The notes below the pieces were generated by a model. It worked only from the letters and a program-made list of their open reading frames with translations, did no database searches and was not told the DNA's origin. Below are positions 1 to 7,392 of a stretch of 11,881 bases of DNA, one piece after another (positions within the stretch are counted from its first letter, which is position 1; the number at the start of each line of letters is the position of its first letter). Position numbers and translations under genes: made by a program. This DNA comes from Candidatus Mediterraneibacter stercorigallinarum. Lineage in GTDB: Bacteria; Bacillota; Clostridia; Lachnospirales; Lachnospiraceae. The stretch lies in NCBI GenBank assembly GCA_019116185.1, contig DXCD01000163.1:1-11881 (forward strand). Reading direction: 5' to 3'.

Positions 1-13
1 CGGAGTGATTTAT

Positions 14-664
14 ATGGAGAAAAAATACGAGTCGGATCTTACAAGACGTGAAAAATGGCAGAAACAGATGGAGACGATCCGCAAATTAAAAGGGAAAGAG
101 AGGCTGGAATATCTGTGGCAGTATTACAAGATCATTCCGGCTTTTTGTCTTGTTATTGTGCTGGTCGTATATACGGTGGCAGTGATGATAAGCAATTCCA
201 TGAATGATACCCTCTTGTCGGTCGTGGTGGTAGATTCGGCAAAAACGAGCGACGAGGCGGCGGCAGAATTGCAGGATGAGATTCTTAAGATTATCGGGAC
301 CGGGGAAAAACATGATTATGTGGAGACTGTTCTCTCGGCGACTTCGCTTGATACTGAGGAGAATATAGCAAAGCTGCGTGTTTCGCTTTCCACGGCAGGG
401 GAGGCGGATGTGGTCGTCTGCGGAGAGGACGTATATAAAGAATACTCTGCGCAGGGGGCGTTTGCAGATATGGAAGAACTCCTGGGTGATTCCTATGAAG
501 ACTACGAAGAGTATATGACAGACGGGCAGATTGATCTGACAAAGTGCCCGGACAGTTTCCTCAGCAGTTATGCGGATTACTCTCCGGCATATCTGTGTGT
601 GCTGGTGCATTCCGAACGGACGGAAAACGCTGTGGAGCTGATCAAAGAAGTTATAAAGGAGTAA
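14..664 (+). CDS. Single-pass membrane protein with extracytoplasmic domain, unknown function
   Basis: I do not recognise a named family for this 216-residue protein. Residues 1-36 are highly charged and cytoplasmic in character, residues about 40-60 form one hydrophobic membrane segment, and residues 62-216 form an acidic domain that should lie outside the membrane. The stretch ADVVVCGEDVYKEY near residues 133-146, followed by a 'GAFADMEELLG' segment, reminds me of solute-binding proteins ('advvv..d.y..y...g.l.dL'), so a small binding-protein-like fold is possible but unproven. I chose ATG 14 because CGGAG at 1-5 sits 8 bases upstream; an in-frame GTG at 5 would have no room for a binding site. 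The gene begins at the very edge of the window, so its upstream partner is unseen. In related clusters a YesL/DUF624 membrane protein often sits near the kinase, and this may be its neighbour (inference). It could be an accessory to the sensor kinase that follows. Confidence 0.75.
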   Translation: MEKKYESDLTRREKWQKQMETIRKLKGKERLEYLWQYYKIIPAFCLVIVLVVYTVAVMISNSMNDTLLSVVVVDSAKTSDEAAAELQDEILKIIGTGEKHDYVETVLSATSLDTEENIAKLRVSLSTAGEADVVVCGEDVYKEYSAQGAFADMEELLGDSYEDYEEYMTDGQIDLTKCPDSFLSSYADYSPAYLCVLVHSERTENAVELIKEVIKE

Positions 665-711
665 CATGCGGCGCATGATATAACAGCTGTCCTGTCTGGG
701 CGCGGAGCGCC
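665..711 (+). repeat. Cluster of short palindromes after the first gene
   Basis: Directly after the stop codon is catgcg-g-cgcatg (665-677), a perfect 6-bp inverted repeat. It is followed by the palindrome acagctgt (683-690) and by ggcgc-gga-gcgcc (699-711), a perfect 5-bp GC stem with a 3-base loop. No run of T follows the last stem, so a classical intrinsic terminator is not supported. These could be weak RNA structures between co-transcribed genes or an operator. Confidence 0.4.
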
Positions 712-744
712 GTTAACAGAAGGTTTCAAAAATGCTGTGTAAAT

Positions 745-751
745 GGGAGGG
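745..751 (+). promoter_or_regulatory. Ribosome binding site that favours a TTG start for the kinase
   Basis: GGGAGGG lies 7 bases upstream of TTG 759, which is in frame with the kinase. The longer alternative, ATG 732, has only the weaker AGAAGG (718-723) 8 bases ahead of it. The strong site lies inside the coding region of that longer form, which argues for TTG 759 as the main start. Confidence 0.6.
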
Positions 752-758
752 ACAGCAG

Positions 759-2510
759 TTGCGGATCTCAGAGAAGCTGATGACAAGATATAAAAATATG
801 AATCTGACCAGAAAGATGCTCCTCGTATATTTTATATTCGCGGGGTTCTTTTTGGTTGTGACAGTATTAACCTTTCAGATCACCATGGAGGCGTTTGAAG
901 AACGGCTGTATTCCAATTCTCTGCAGGAACTGGATTATTATGTGCAGAGTGTGAGGGAGAGCCTGGAGGGGGTAGAAGAAAGAAGCCGGGAGATGGCGAT
1001 CAATACCAATATACAGGAGATGACTTCAGAGCTGACGGAGATAGAGCCGGGGACAGTGCAGTACAGTCAGGTCCTGACAGATATGAGATGGCAGCTCATA
1101 TATGATAATACAGAAGGCACAGAGATCAACGGAGTACGCTATATCGATACTTACGGGAACTCTGTGGAATCAGCGGGATGTCCGTGGAATATTGCTGATG
1201 ACGAAATGGAGAAATTCCTGGAGACGGTTCAGGAATCAAGCGGAGAAGCAGTCTTCTACGGACCCACGAGGGACTGCGGTTATCTGCTCTGCGGGAGAAA
1301 GGTGCTGAAGTGGAGCGATGCAAGCCTGGATAATCTGGGAGCGCTGATTTTTTTCTGCGATGTCGGGAAGATTATAGCGAATAATAAAGAACAGATGCAG
1401 GCTGTTAATTCCGCGCTCTTTGTGTATACGGACGAGAACATGATCTATCAGGATATTGAGGAAGAGCTCCCGGCGCTTCCGGAAGGAGGACCCGGACCGG
1501 GATACAGCATCCTGAAGTATCAGTCACAGCGGTATTTCATGTGCTGGCTGACAGCGCCGGATACGGGATGGACGTATGTGAATTTCTTCCCTTATTCGGA
1601 TATTTACGGGCAGGTCACAAGCGTGAGGAATATAACGCTGCTCGGCTTCGGCGCGGCTTTTATCGTGCTTCTGCTTCTTATAAGGAAGCTGGCAGGGATT
1701 ATTACAAAGCCGCTGGAAACGCTGGCTCAATCCATGCAGGTTGTGGAGACAGGGGATTTCCAGAGCGCCAAGCTGATTCCCATGGACGCGGACCGGAAAG
1801 ATGAAGTGGGAGTTCTGACGCAGGAATTTAAGGTGATGCTGGACAAGATCGATGTCCTTATATATGAAAACTATGAGAAACAGCTTTTGCTCAAAGATAC
1901 AAAATATAAGATGCTCCAGGCTCAGATTAATCCGCATTTCCTGTATAATACGCTGAATGCGATTCATTGGATGATCCGTGCAAAGAAAAATGACGATGCA
2001 GGGCGGATGATCGTGGAACTGGGGATTCTGCTGAGGGCAAGCTTTGATGAAAATCCTTATACAACAGTGGAGCAGGAGATCAGCATGCTGAAGAGCTATA
2101 TCGCGATACAGCGGCTGCGCTATGAAGACCGGGCCGAGTTCTCTGTGAGGACAGAGGGGGAGCCGGGGCAGTATGTGATGCCCCGAATGACGCTTCAGCC
2201 TCTGGTAGAAAATGCGATCTTCTACGGAGCGGACGTGATGACAGAGATCTGTTATATTGATATCGCTGTTACTGAGGAAGAACAGAGCATTCTGTTCGAA
2301 GTGAAAGACAATGGACCGGGGATTGAGAAAGAGGAACTGGAGAAAGTGCGGAATTTTACCGTAAAACCAAAAGGACATGGTATCGGGATAAAGAATATCT
2401 ATGAGAGGCTGCGCATCACATATGATGAGTTTGATTTTGCGGTCGACAGTGAACCGGGGAAGGGAACTGTCATCCGGATTCGGGTGCCAAAACAAAAGTC
2501 AGAGGGATAA
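759..2510 (+). CDS. yesM: YesM-family sensor histidine kinase
   Basis: Membrane sensor kinase of 583 residues that should phosphorylate the regulator encoded next. Counting from TTG 759, membrane segment 1 is at about 20-41. A large extracytoplasmic sensing domain (about 42-290, placed like a Cache domain) is followed by membrane segment 2 at about 292-310 and a HAMP-like linker ending near 360. The His_kinase domain has the signature QINPHFLYNTLN with the phospho-acceptor His393. The ATP-binding domain shows the N box LQPLVENA (Asn485), the DNGPG box (Asp517, Gly519, Gly521) and the GHGIGIKN box (Gly539-Gly543). This NPHFLYNTL form is typical of the YesM/LytS class rather than classical HisKA kinases. 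In Firmicutes such kinases usually sit beside carbohydrate importers and respond to sugars or to a binding protein. The extracytoplasmic ligand cannot be read from the sequence. A longer form from ATG 732 would add nine residues. Confidence 0.93.
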   Translation: MRISEKLMTRYKNMNLTRKMLLVYFIFAGFFLVVTVLTFQITMEAFEERLYSNSLQELDYYVQSVRESLEGVEERSREMAINTNIQEMTSELTEIEPGTVQYSQVLTDMRWQLIYDNTEGTEINGVRYIDTYGNSVESAGCPWNIADDEMEKFLETVQESSGEAVFYGPTRDCGYLLCGRKVLKWSDASLDNLGALIFFCDVGKIIANNKEQMQAVNSALFVYTDENMIYQDIEEELPALPEGGPGPGYSILKYQSQRYFMCWLTAPDTGWTYVNFFPYSDIYGQVTSVRNITLLGFGAAFIVLLLLIRKLAGIITKPLETLAQSMQVVETGDFQSAKLIPMDADRKDEVGVLTQEFKVMLDKIDVLIYENYEKQLLLKDTKYKMLQAQINPHFLYNTLNAIHWMIRAKKNDDAGRMIVELGILLRASFDENPYTTVEQEISMLKSYIAIQRLRYEDRAEFSVRTEGEPGQYVMPRMTLQPLVENAIFYGADVMTEICYIDIAVTEEEQSILFEVKDNGPGIEKEELEKVRNFTVKPKGHGIGIKNIYERLRITYDEFDFAVDSEPGKGTVIRIRVPKQKSEG

Positions 2511-2514
2511 GAAT

Positions 2515-4038
2515 ATGTATAAGCTTTTAATAGTTGATGATGAAAAGATAGAACGAGAAGGCATGGCGGAGCTCATTCCGTGGGGATCTTACGGCATCGA
2601 ACTCGCCGGAACCGCATGGAACGGGCAGGATGGGTATGAGCAGGTCTTAAAAGTGCACCCGGATATCGTGATGACGGATATTAAGATGCCGGTTATGGAC
2701 GGACTGGAACTGATCAGGCGTCTGAAGGAGGAATTTCCGGATATAGAGGTGATCGTGTTATCCGGTTACGGAGAATACGAGTATACCAGCCAGGCTATGG
2801 AACTGGGAATCAAATATTATATTTTGAAACCATGCGATGAAGAGCGGATGCTTCCGGTTATTGAAAAAGTAAAAGAAGAGATCGAGACAAAACGGCAGGA
2901 AAAGAGCAGGTATGACACAACTGTGAAGAAACTTCTCCCGCTTGCCAAAGAGCAGGTGTTCCGCAATATTCTGCTGAACCGAGAGACGTCCCGGCGTGAA
3001 TATGATTTTTTCCTGGGGAAGATGGGGGAGCACAGGACCGGCGTATACCTGCTGGGTTTTCGAAACCCGACGGCACGGTTTGACGCCCTGGAACAGTTCG
3101 TGATCGAAAATGTACTTGCCGAACTTTACGGGGGAGAGAATATCCTTATGGAAACTTCCATCAATAAAGACGTTCTGTTTTTGATCAATAACAATGATCT
3201 CCGGAAAATAGAAAAAAGCGTAGAGCGGATCAGGGATGAATTCGTGCGCGTCAATTCGCAGCCCATCCAGGTGGCGCTCAGTGACAGCGGAGATATTGAA
3301 CATGTCAATGTACTGTACACACAGCTCAGAGAGCTGTTCCAGATCGGCAGCCCTTCAGGCAGTGCAGTGGTGCTTCATTTCGGGAGGCTTTCCGGATACG
3401 AGGGACATTCTTCAGAATTTTTCCGATATGACCGGCTTAAGGAAGCAAGAGATTATGCTGCTATACTTTTTGAAGTGTATCTCGGATTTATCAAGATGAA
3501 TCTGCAGGGGATAGAACCGGAACAGAAGAAACAGATCTGCCGCCTTGTGTATCAGGTGGGACGGGAGGAAAAAGAGGAAGATACAGGAATTGATTTTGAC
3601 TGGGAAAATGCAGACAACAATGACTGGACGCTGATCTGCACGCTGGCAGACCTTACCGCGGACTTAAGAGAGGTTGATGTTTCATCCGGAAAGGAACAGA
3701 TCCGGATGAAACAGATCCTTCAGGCTGTATACGAGAATCTCAGAAATACAGATCTCTCGATCAGGTATCTTGCCAAAGAAGTGTTATTCATGAATGAGGA
3801 GCACTTTGGGAGGGTTTTTGTGCGGTGCAGGGGAATGAAATTTTCTACATGGCTGAGAGGGGTGCGCATCGGACTGGCCAAAGAGGTGCTTTCCTACGCG
3901 CCGGACACAAGGGTGTCGAGCCTGGCGGAGCTGGTCGGATACTCGCCTGACGGGCAGTACTTCAGCAAGGCTTTCCGCAAAGAAACAGAAATGACACCCA
4001 CAGAATACTGTGAATGGCTCCGTCAAAAAAACGCTTAA
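2515..4038 (+). CDS. yesN: YesN-family response regulator with AraC-type DNA-binding domain
   Basis: Cytoplasmic transcription regulator of 507 residues and likely partner of the preceding kinase. The start is only 4 bases after the kinase stop, and AGAGGG at 2501-2506 overlaps the end of the kinase gene, so the two are co-transcribed and possibly translationally coupled. The receiver domain (about 2-122) has the acidic pocket Asp8/Asp9, phospho-acceptor Asp55 in MTDIKMPVMDG, Ser83 in VLSGYGEYEY and Lys105 in YILKP, so every key residue is present. Residues about 130-395 form a long middle region without a motif I know, as is usual in the YesN class. Residues about 398-507 carry two helix-turn-helix units of the AraC type, ending with the typical 'VGYSPDGQYFSKAFRKETEMTPTEY' pattern (near 475-498). 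The likely target is the transporter promoter in the gap that follows. The in-frame upstream extension from 2401 lies inside the kinase gene and was discarded. Confidence 0.93.
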   Translation: MYKLLIVDDEKIEREGMAELIPWGSYGIELAGTAWNGQDGYEQVLKVHPDIVMTDIKMPVMDGLELIRRLKEEFPDIEVIVLSGYGEYEYTSQAMELGIKYYILKPCDEERMLPVIEKVKEEIETKRQEKSRYDTTVKKLLPLAKEQVFRNILLNRETSRREYDFFLGKMGEHRTGVYLLGFRNPTARFDALEQFVIENVLAELYGGENILMETSINKDVLFLINNNDLRKIEKSVERIRDEFVRVNSQPIQVALSDSGDIEHVNVLYTQLRELFQIGSPSGSAVVLHFGRLSGYEGHSSEFFRYDRLKEARDYAAILFEVYLGFIKMNLQGIEPEQKKQICRLVYQVGREEKEEDTGIDFDWENADNNDWTLICTLADLTADLREVDVSSGKEQIRMKQILQAVYENLRNTDLSIRYLAKEVLFMNEEHFGRVFVRCRGMKFSTWLRGVRIGLAKEVLSYAPDTRVSSLAELVGYSPDGQYFSKAFRKETEMTPTEYCEWLRQKNA

Positions 4039-4042
4039 AATT

Positions 4043-4078
4043 AAAAAGTCGGATTTTTTCAAAAAGTCGGATTTTTTC
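4043..4078 (+). repeat. Perfect tandem 18-bp direct repeat, candidate regulator site
   Basis: The unit aaaaagtcggattttttc occurs twice back to back (4043-4060 and 4061-4078) with no mismatch, starting 4 bases after the regulator stop codon. The join also forms a near-perfect inverted repeat, gatttttt-c-aaaaagtc (4052-4068, one G-T mismatch). Each unit has an A run and a T run around GTCGGA, so the DNA should be curved. AraC-type regulators bind direct repeats, which makes this a candidate binding site for the YesN-like protein. A weak terminator for the kinase-regulator transcript is the alternative. The repeat itself is certain; its role is inferred. Confidence 0.75.
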
Positions 4079-4101
4079 AAGGGGATACTCTTTTAATTCC
4101 A

Positions 4102-4130
4102 TTCCTATTTTCTGCGGCTGACAGTAAAAT
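4102..4130 (+). promoter_or_regulatory. Possible weak promoter for the transporter genes
   Basis: TAAAAT at 4125-4130 matches the -10 consensus at 5 of 6 bases. Seventeen bases upstream is TTCCTA (4102-4107), a poor -35 box matching 3 of 6. A poor -35 is expected for a promoter that needs an AraC-type activator. This would place the transcript start near 4137, giving a leader of about 49 bases. The evidence is weak. Confidence 0.28.
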
Positions 4131-4144
4131 AAGTTCAACAAAGG

Positions 4145-4160
4145 TCAGCAGAAATGCTGA
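4145..4160 (+). other. Leader hairpin with GAAA tetraloop before the binding-protein gene
   Basis: tcagca-gaaa-tgctga is a perfect 6-bp stem closing a GAAA (GNRA-type) loop, ending 12 bases before the AGGAGG ribosome site. It lies in the presumed 5' leader and may stabilise the message or affect ribosome access. It could also act as a DNA palindrome. Confidence 0.5.
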
Positions 4161-4185
4161 TAGTAATTCAAGAGGAGGATATGAG

Positions 4186-5517
4186 ATGAAAAAGAGAATG
4201 AAAAAGCTGGCATCTCTGCTGCTGGCAGGCGCTATGGTAGTCAGCCTGGCAGCATGCGGAAGCAGCAACGATTCAGACGGCGGGTCTGATTCTTCAGACG
4301 GCAAGGTGACAATCAAGATCACATGGTGGGGAGGCGACTCCAGACATACTTACACACAGGAACTTCTGGACGCTTACATGGCTGAAAACCCGAATGTTGA
4401 ATTCGAGGCGACACCGGCCGGATGGGAAGGATATTTTGACAAGCTTTCCACACAGGCAGCATCCGGAAGCATGCCGGACATTGTCCAGATGGACTATCTG
4501 TACATCGCTACATATGCGCAGAACGGTTCACTGGCTGACCTGTCCGAGTTCATCGAGGACGGAACGATCGACACGACAAATGTTGACGACGCGACTCTGA
4601 ACACCGGACTGATCGATGATAAGATGGCTGGTATTCCGGCAGGAACAAACGCTCTTGCAGTGACATACAATCCGGAGGTGCTTGAGGCGGCAGGTGTTGA
4701 AGCTCCGACAGACGACTGGACATGGGATGATTATGTAGCGCTGAATACGGCAGTTTCAGAGGCTACAGGTGAAGAAAGCGCCCTGACAGCAACTATCGGA
4801 CCATTCGGAGACATGAACTTCTTTAACTATTATGTAAGGCAGCACGGCGAGACACTGTTCAGCGAAGACGGAACATCACTTGCATTTGAGGATGATTCCA
4901 TCACAGCAGAATACTTCCAGATGTGGGCAGACATGGCTGCGGCTGATGTTACACCTGATCCGGACGAGCAGTCTCAGATCGCTACACTCGGTATCGAGTC
5001 TCTTCCGGTTGTAACAGGCGAGGCCGGCACAACACTTGAGTGGAATACATATGCAAACAAGGTTGTTGCTTCTAACCCGAACCTGAAACTGGCTCTGATG
5101 CCGGGAGCGAACGAGAACAATGCGATGTGGCTGAAACCGGCTATGTTCTGGAGCGTATCCGAGACATCAGAAGTGAAAGAAGAATGTGCGAAATTTATTG
5201 ACTGGATGATCAACTCTGAGGAAGCGAACGATATCATCATGGCTGAGAGAGGCGTGCCGATTTCTTCCGAGATCCGTGATTATCTGAGAAATAAAGAAGA
5301 TGTAGACCAGACAATGATCGATATGTTCGATTATGTTGACAAGGTAACAGAGATAGCAGGCGAGTGTCCGGCAGCTGATCCGGGCGGAATCTCCGAGATC
5401 AACAAGGCATTCAATGATGCAGGAAACAGCGTAATGTACGGTCAGGCGACAGCAGAGGAAGCTGCGGCGTCCTTCAGGGAGCAGGCAAACGATATTTTGG
5501 AAAGAAATAACGGATAA
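4186..5517 (+). CDS. ABC transporter sugar-binding lipoprotein (family 1 solute-binding protein)
   Basis: Extracellular binding protein of 443 residues that should capture an oligosaccharide and deliver it to the two permeases downstream. A lipoprotein signal peptide (MKKRMKKLAS, then a hydrophobic core) ends in the lipobox LAAC with Cys24 as the lipid anchor. A Ser/Asp/Gly-rich linker (25-40) follows. The mature domain opens with VTIKITWWGG (41-50), the usual first strand of the family, and has a typical 'YNPEVLEAAGVEAPTDDWTWDDY' segment near 164-186. The length is normal for the family. The start is clear: AGGAGG at 4173-4178 lies 7 bases before ATG 4186. Codon use looks more uniform than in the enzyme genes, in line with high expression (my impression, not computed). 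Gene order matches yesO of B. subtilis, but the ligand cannot be deduced; an acidic pectin-type oligosaccharide is suggested by the enzymes downstream. Confidence 0.93.
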   Translation: MKKRMKKLASLLLAGAMVVSLAACGSSNDSDGGSDSSDGKVTIKITWWGGDSRHTYTQELLDAYMAENPNVEFEATPAGWEGYFDKLSTQAASGSMPDIVQMDYLYIATYAQNGSLADLSEFIEDGTIDTTNVDDATLNTGLIDDKMAGIPAGTNALAVTYNPEVLEAAGVEAPTDDWTWDDYVALNTAVSEATGEESALTATIGPFGDMNFFNYYVRQHGETLFSEDGTSLAFEDDSITAEYFQMWADMAAADVTPDPDEQSQIATLGIESLPVVTGEAGTTLEWNTYANKVVASNPNLKLALMPGANENNAMWLKPAMFWSVSETSEVKEECAKFIDWMINSEEANDIIMAERGVPISSEIRDYLRNKEDVDQTMIDMFDYVDKVTEIAGECPAADPGGISEINKAFNDAGNSVMYGQATAEEAAASFREQANDILERNNG

Positions 5518-5567
5518 TAAGATAGTCAGGCTTTTGATGAATGGCTGAAAAGTGATTTCATGATTGA

Positions 5568-5601
5568 GAACAGAAGGGGCTTAGACCGGCCCCTTCTGTT
5601 C
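5568..5601 (+). other. Strong 13-bp stem-loop after the binding-protein gene
   Basis: gaacagaaggggc (5568-5580) and gccccttctgttc (5589-5601) pair perfectly over 13 bp around the 8-base loop ttagaccg. No T run follows the stem (the next bases are ccatgataaag), so it is not a standard terminator. In binding-protein/permease operons such hairpins commonly protect the upstream message or let only part of transcription continue, giving more binding protein than permease. That role is inferred here. Confidence 0.8.
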
Positions 5602-5626
5602 CCATGATAAAGAAGAGGTAAAAACA

Positions 5627-6532
5627 ATGAAGAATAAGATTAAAGCTTACAAGCGCCGGGACAATATAGCCGGATACGTGATGCTCGCGCCATGGCTGTT
5701 TGGTTTCGTGCTGATGTACTTCCTTCCGATGCTTATCTCCATATATTATTCATTTACCGATTATAATCTCCTGAACGACGCGCAGATGATCGGTTTTGAC
5801 AACTATGTCCGTATCTTTACAAATGATGATACATTCTGGCAGGCATTGAAGGTTACATTTATTTATACGATCTTCCTTGTGCCCTTGCGTCTGGCATTTG
5901 CCCTGGTTGTGGCAATGCTCCTCAATACAAAGCACAAAGGGCTGGGACTGTATAGGACAATCTACTACATTCCGTCCATTATCGGAGGAAGTATCGCTGT
6001 TTCAATCGTATGGCAGCAGATCTTCGGTAATGAAGGTGTTGTAATGTCACTTTTATCTGTATTCGGCATTGAGCAGGAAGTATCGCTGCTCGGAAATCCG
6101 AAAACAGCTCTTGCGGTTATCATCCTGATGGGTGTATGGCAGTTCGGTTCATCCATGCTTATCTTCCTGGCTGCGTTAAAGCAGATCCCGGGTTCCTTAT
6201 ACGAATCTGCGATGGTAGACGGAGCGAAGAAGCCGACGATCTTCTTCAAGATCACACTGCCGATGCTGACACCGACCATTTTCTTCAACCTGATTCTTCA
6301 GATGGTAAATGGTTTCCGTGTGTTCACAGAGAGTTATGTTATCACAGACGGCGGCCCGCTGGACAGCACGCTTTCATACGTATTGTATCTGTACCGCCGC
6401 GCGTTTACCTATTTTGACATGGGATACAGCTGTGCTCTTGCATGGATCCTCGTAATTATCATCGCGGTATTTACGGTTGTCCTGTTCAAGACGCAGAACA
6501 ACTGGGTTTACTATGAGTCAGGAGGAGAATGA
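5627..6532 (+). CDS. Sugar ABC transporter permease, MalF/UgpA type
   Basis: Inner-membrane subunit of 301 residues forming half of the sugar channel. About six hydrophobic segments are visible, roughly at 15-37, 73-99, 112-133, 160-184, 212-235 and 266-287. The conserved cytoplasmic EAA loop, which contacts the ATPase, is YESAMVDGAKK at 192-202 (Glu193, Gly199), followed by ITLPMLTP. The motif LYRTIYYIPSIIGG (109-121) is typical of this permease class. ATG 5627 has AGAAGAGG (5611-5618) 8 bases upstream. Gene order matches yesP. The gap of 109 bases from the binding-protein gene holds the strong stem-loop. No ATP-binding subunit is encoded in the window, so the complex probably borrows a general MsmX-type ATPase (inference from related Firmicutes). 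Confidence 0.93.
   Translation: MKNKIKAYKRRDNIAGYVMLAPWLFGFVLMYFLPMLISIYYSFTDYNLLNDAQMIGFDNYVRIFTNDDTFWQALKVTFIYTIFLVPLRLAFALVVAMLLNTKHKGLGLYRTIYYIPSIIGGSIAVSIVWQQIFGNEGVVMSLLSVFGIEQEVSLLGNPKTALAVIILMGVWQFGSSMLIFLAALKQIPGSLYESAMVDGAKKPTIFFKITLPMLTPTIFFNLILQMVNGFRVFTESYVITDGGPLDSTLSYVLYLYRRAFTYFDMGYSCALAWILVIIIAVFTVVLFKTQNNWVYYESGGE
6521..6527 (+). promoter_or_regulatory. Ribosome binding site that places the second permease start at 6535
   Basis: GGAGGAG at 6521-6527 is 7 bases before ATG 6535 but only 1 base before ATG 6529. The second ATG is therefore the likely start, although the first would overlap the preceding stop codon in the common ATGA arrangement. Confidence 0.7.
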
Positions 6533-6534
6533 TC

Positions 6535-7389
6535 ATGAAGAGTATGCACAAAAAAAGAAAGATAGACGCCGTCATATTCCATGTCGTTGCGTGTGTGATC
6601 GGCTTTTTTATGATCTACCCGATGCTCTGGCTTCTGGCGAGTTCATTTAAGAGTAACGAGACCATGTTCACGAATACATATTCCCTGATCCCGGAAGTCT
6701 TTGACGCGGCGACAAACTATGCGAACGCATGGGAAGGCGTGGCGGGAGTTTCCTTCCTGACATTCCTCGGGAATACAGTATTTGTAACAGTGCTTGCGAT
6801 GGTCGGCTGTGTATTTATTTCACTTCTTGCCGCGTATGCGTTTACAAGGATCAAATTCCTGGGCGGAAAGTTCTGGTTCTCCTGTGTTATGGTCACATTG
6901 ATGATCCCGTCACAGGTCATGGTCGTCCCGCAGTACATTATTCTTAGAAGGCTGAACCTGGTTGATACGAGGATTGCCCTGGTACTGCCGTGGTTCTTTG
7001 GTACAGCGTTCTTTATCTTTATGCTGGTACAGTTCTTCCGCGGAGTTCCGAAGGAACTGGACGAGGCTGCCGAGATCGACGGATGCGGAAAGATCGCGAT
7101 CCTGTTCAAGATTCTTGTCCCGGTCGTTAAGCCGGCGATCATGACAGCATCGATCTTTGCCTTTTACTGGGTATGGCAGGATTTCTTCCAGCCTTTGATC
7201 TTTATGAACACACCGAGCAAGTTCACGCTGTCACTGGCATTGAACCTGTTCCTTGACCCGAATACATATAATAACTACGGCGCGCTGTTTGCGATGTCAC
7301 TTCTGTCGCTGCTGCCGGCGCTGATCATCTTCATTATATTCCAGAGATATCTTGTGGAAGGTATCGCAATGGATGGTATTAAGGGGTAA
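6535..7389 (+). CDS. Sugar ABC transporter permease, MalG/UgpE type
   Basis: Second channel subunit, 284 residues from ATG 6535. Hydrophobic segments are at roughly 12-34, 76-103, 113-132, 146-168, 196-217 and 255-273. The EAA loop is ELDEAAEIDGCGK at 174-186 (Glu177, Ala178, Ala179, Gly183), closer to the classical EAA-G form than that of its partner. The motif MIPSQVMVVPQYIILRRLNLVDT (123-145) is characteristic of MalG-type proteins. The gene begins 2 bases after the first permease stop, so translation is probably coupled. It matches yesQ in order. The C-terminal 'RYLVEGIAMDGIKG' is the usual ending of this family, so the protein is complete. Confidence 0.93.
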   Translation: MKSMHKKRKIDAVIFHVVACVIGFFMIYPMLWLLASSFKSNETMFTNTYSLIPEVFDAATNYANAWEGVAGVSFLTFLGNTVFVTVLAMVGCVFISLLAAYAFTRIKFLGGKFWFSCVMVTLMIPSQVMVVPQYIILRRLNLVDTRIALVLPWFFGTAFFIFMLVQFFRGVPKELDEAAEIDGCGKIAILFKILVPVVKPAIMTASIFAFYWVWQDFFQPLIFMNTPSKFTLSLALNLFLDPNTYNNYGALFAMSLLSLLPALIIFIIFQRYLVEGIAMDGIKG

Positions 7390-7392
7390 TAT

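Noticed and set aside
1524..2495. Long open frame of 323 codons on the - strand inside the kinase gene
   Set aside because: It lies wholly opposite the well-supported kinase coding frame, its translation has no recognisable domain, and it has an excess of His/Leu/Ile/Arg typical of antisense reading.
2401..2514. Upstream extension of the response regulator from ATG 2401
   Set aside because: The extra 38 residues lie inside the kinase gene in another frame, while ATG 2515 has a proper ribosome site and begins the receiver domain exactly at MYKLLIVDDE.
4118..4123. CTGACA as a -35 promoter box (5 of 6 match)
   Set aside because: No acceptable -10 box lies 16-18 bases downstream; the bases there read aaaggt, aaggtc or aggtca.
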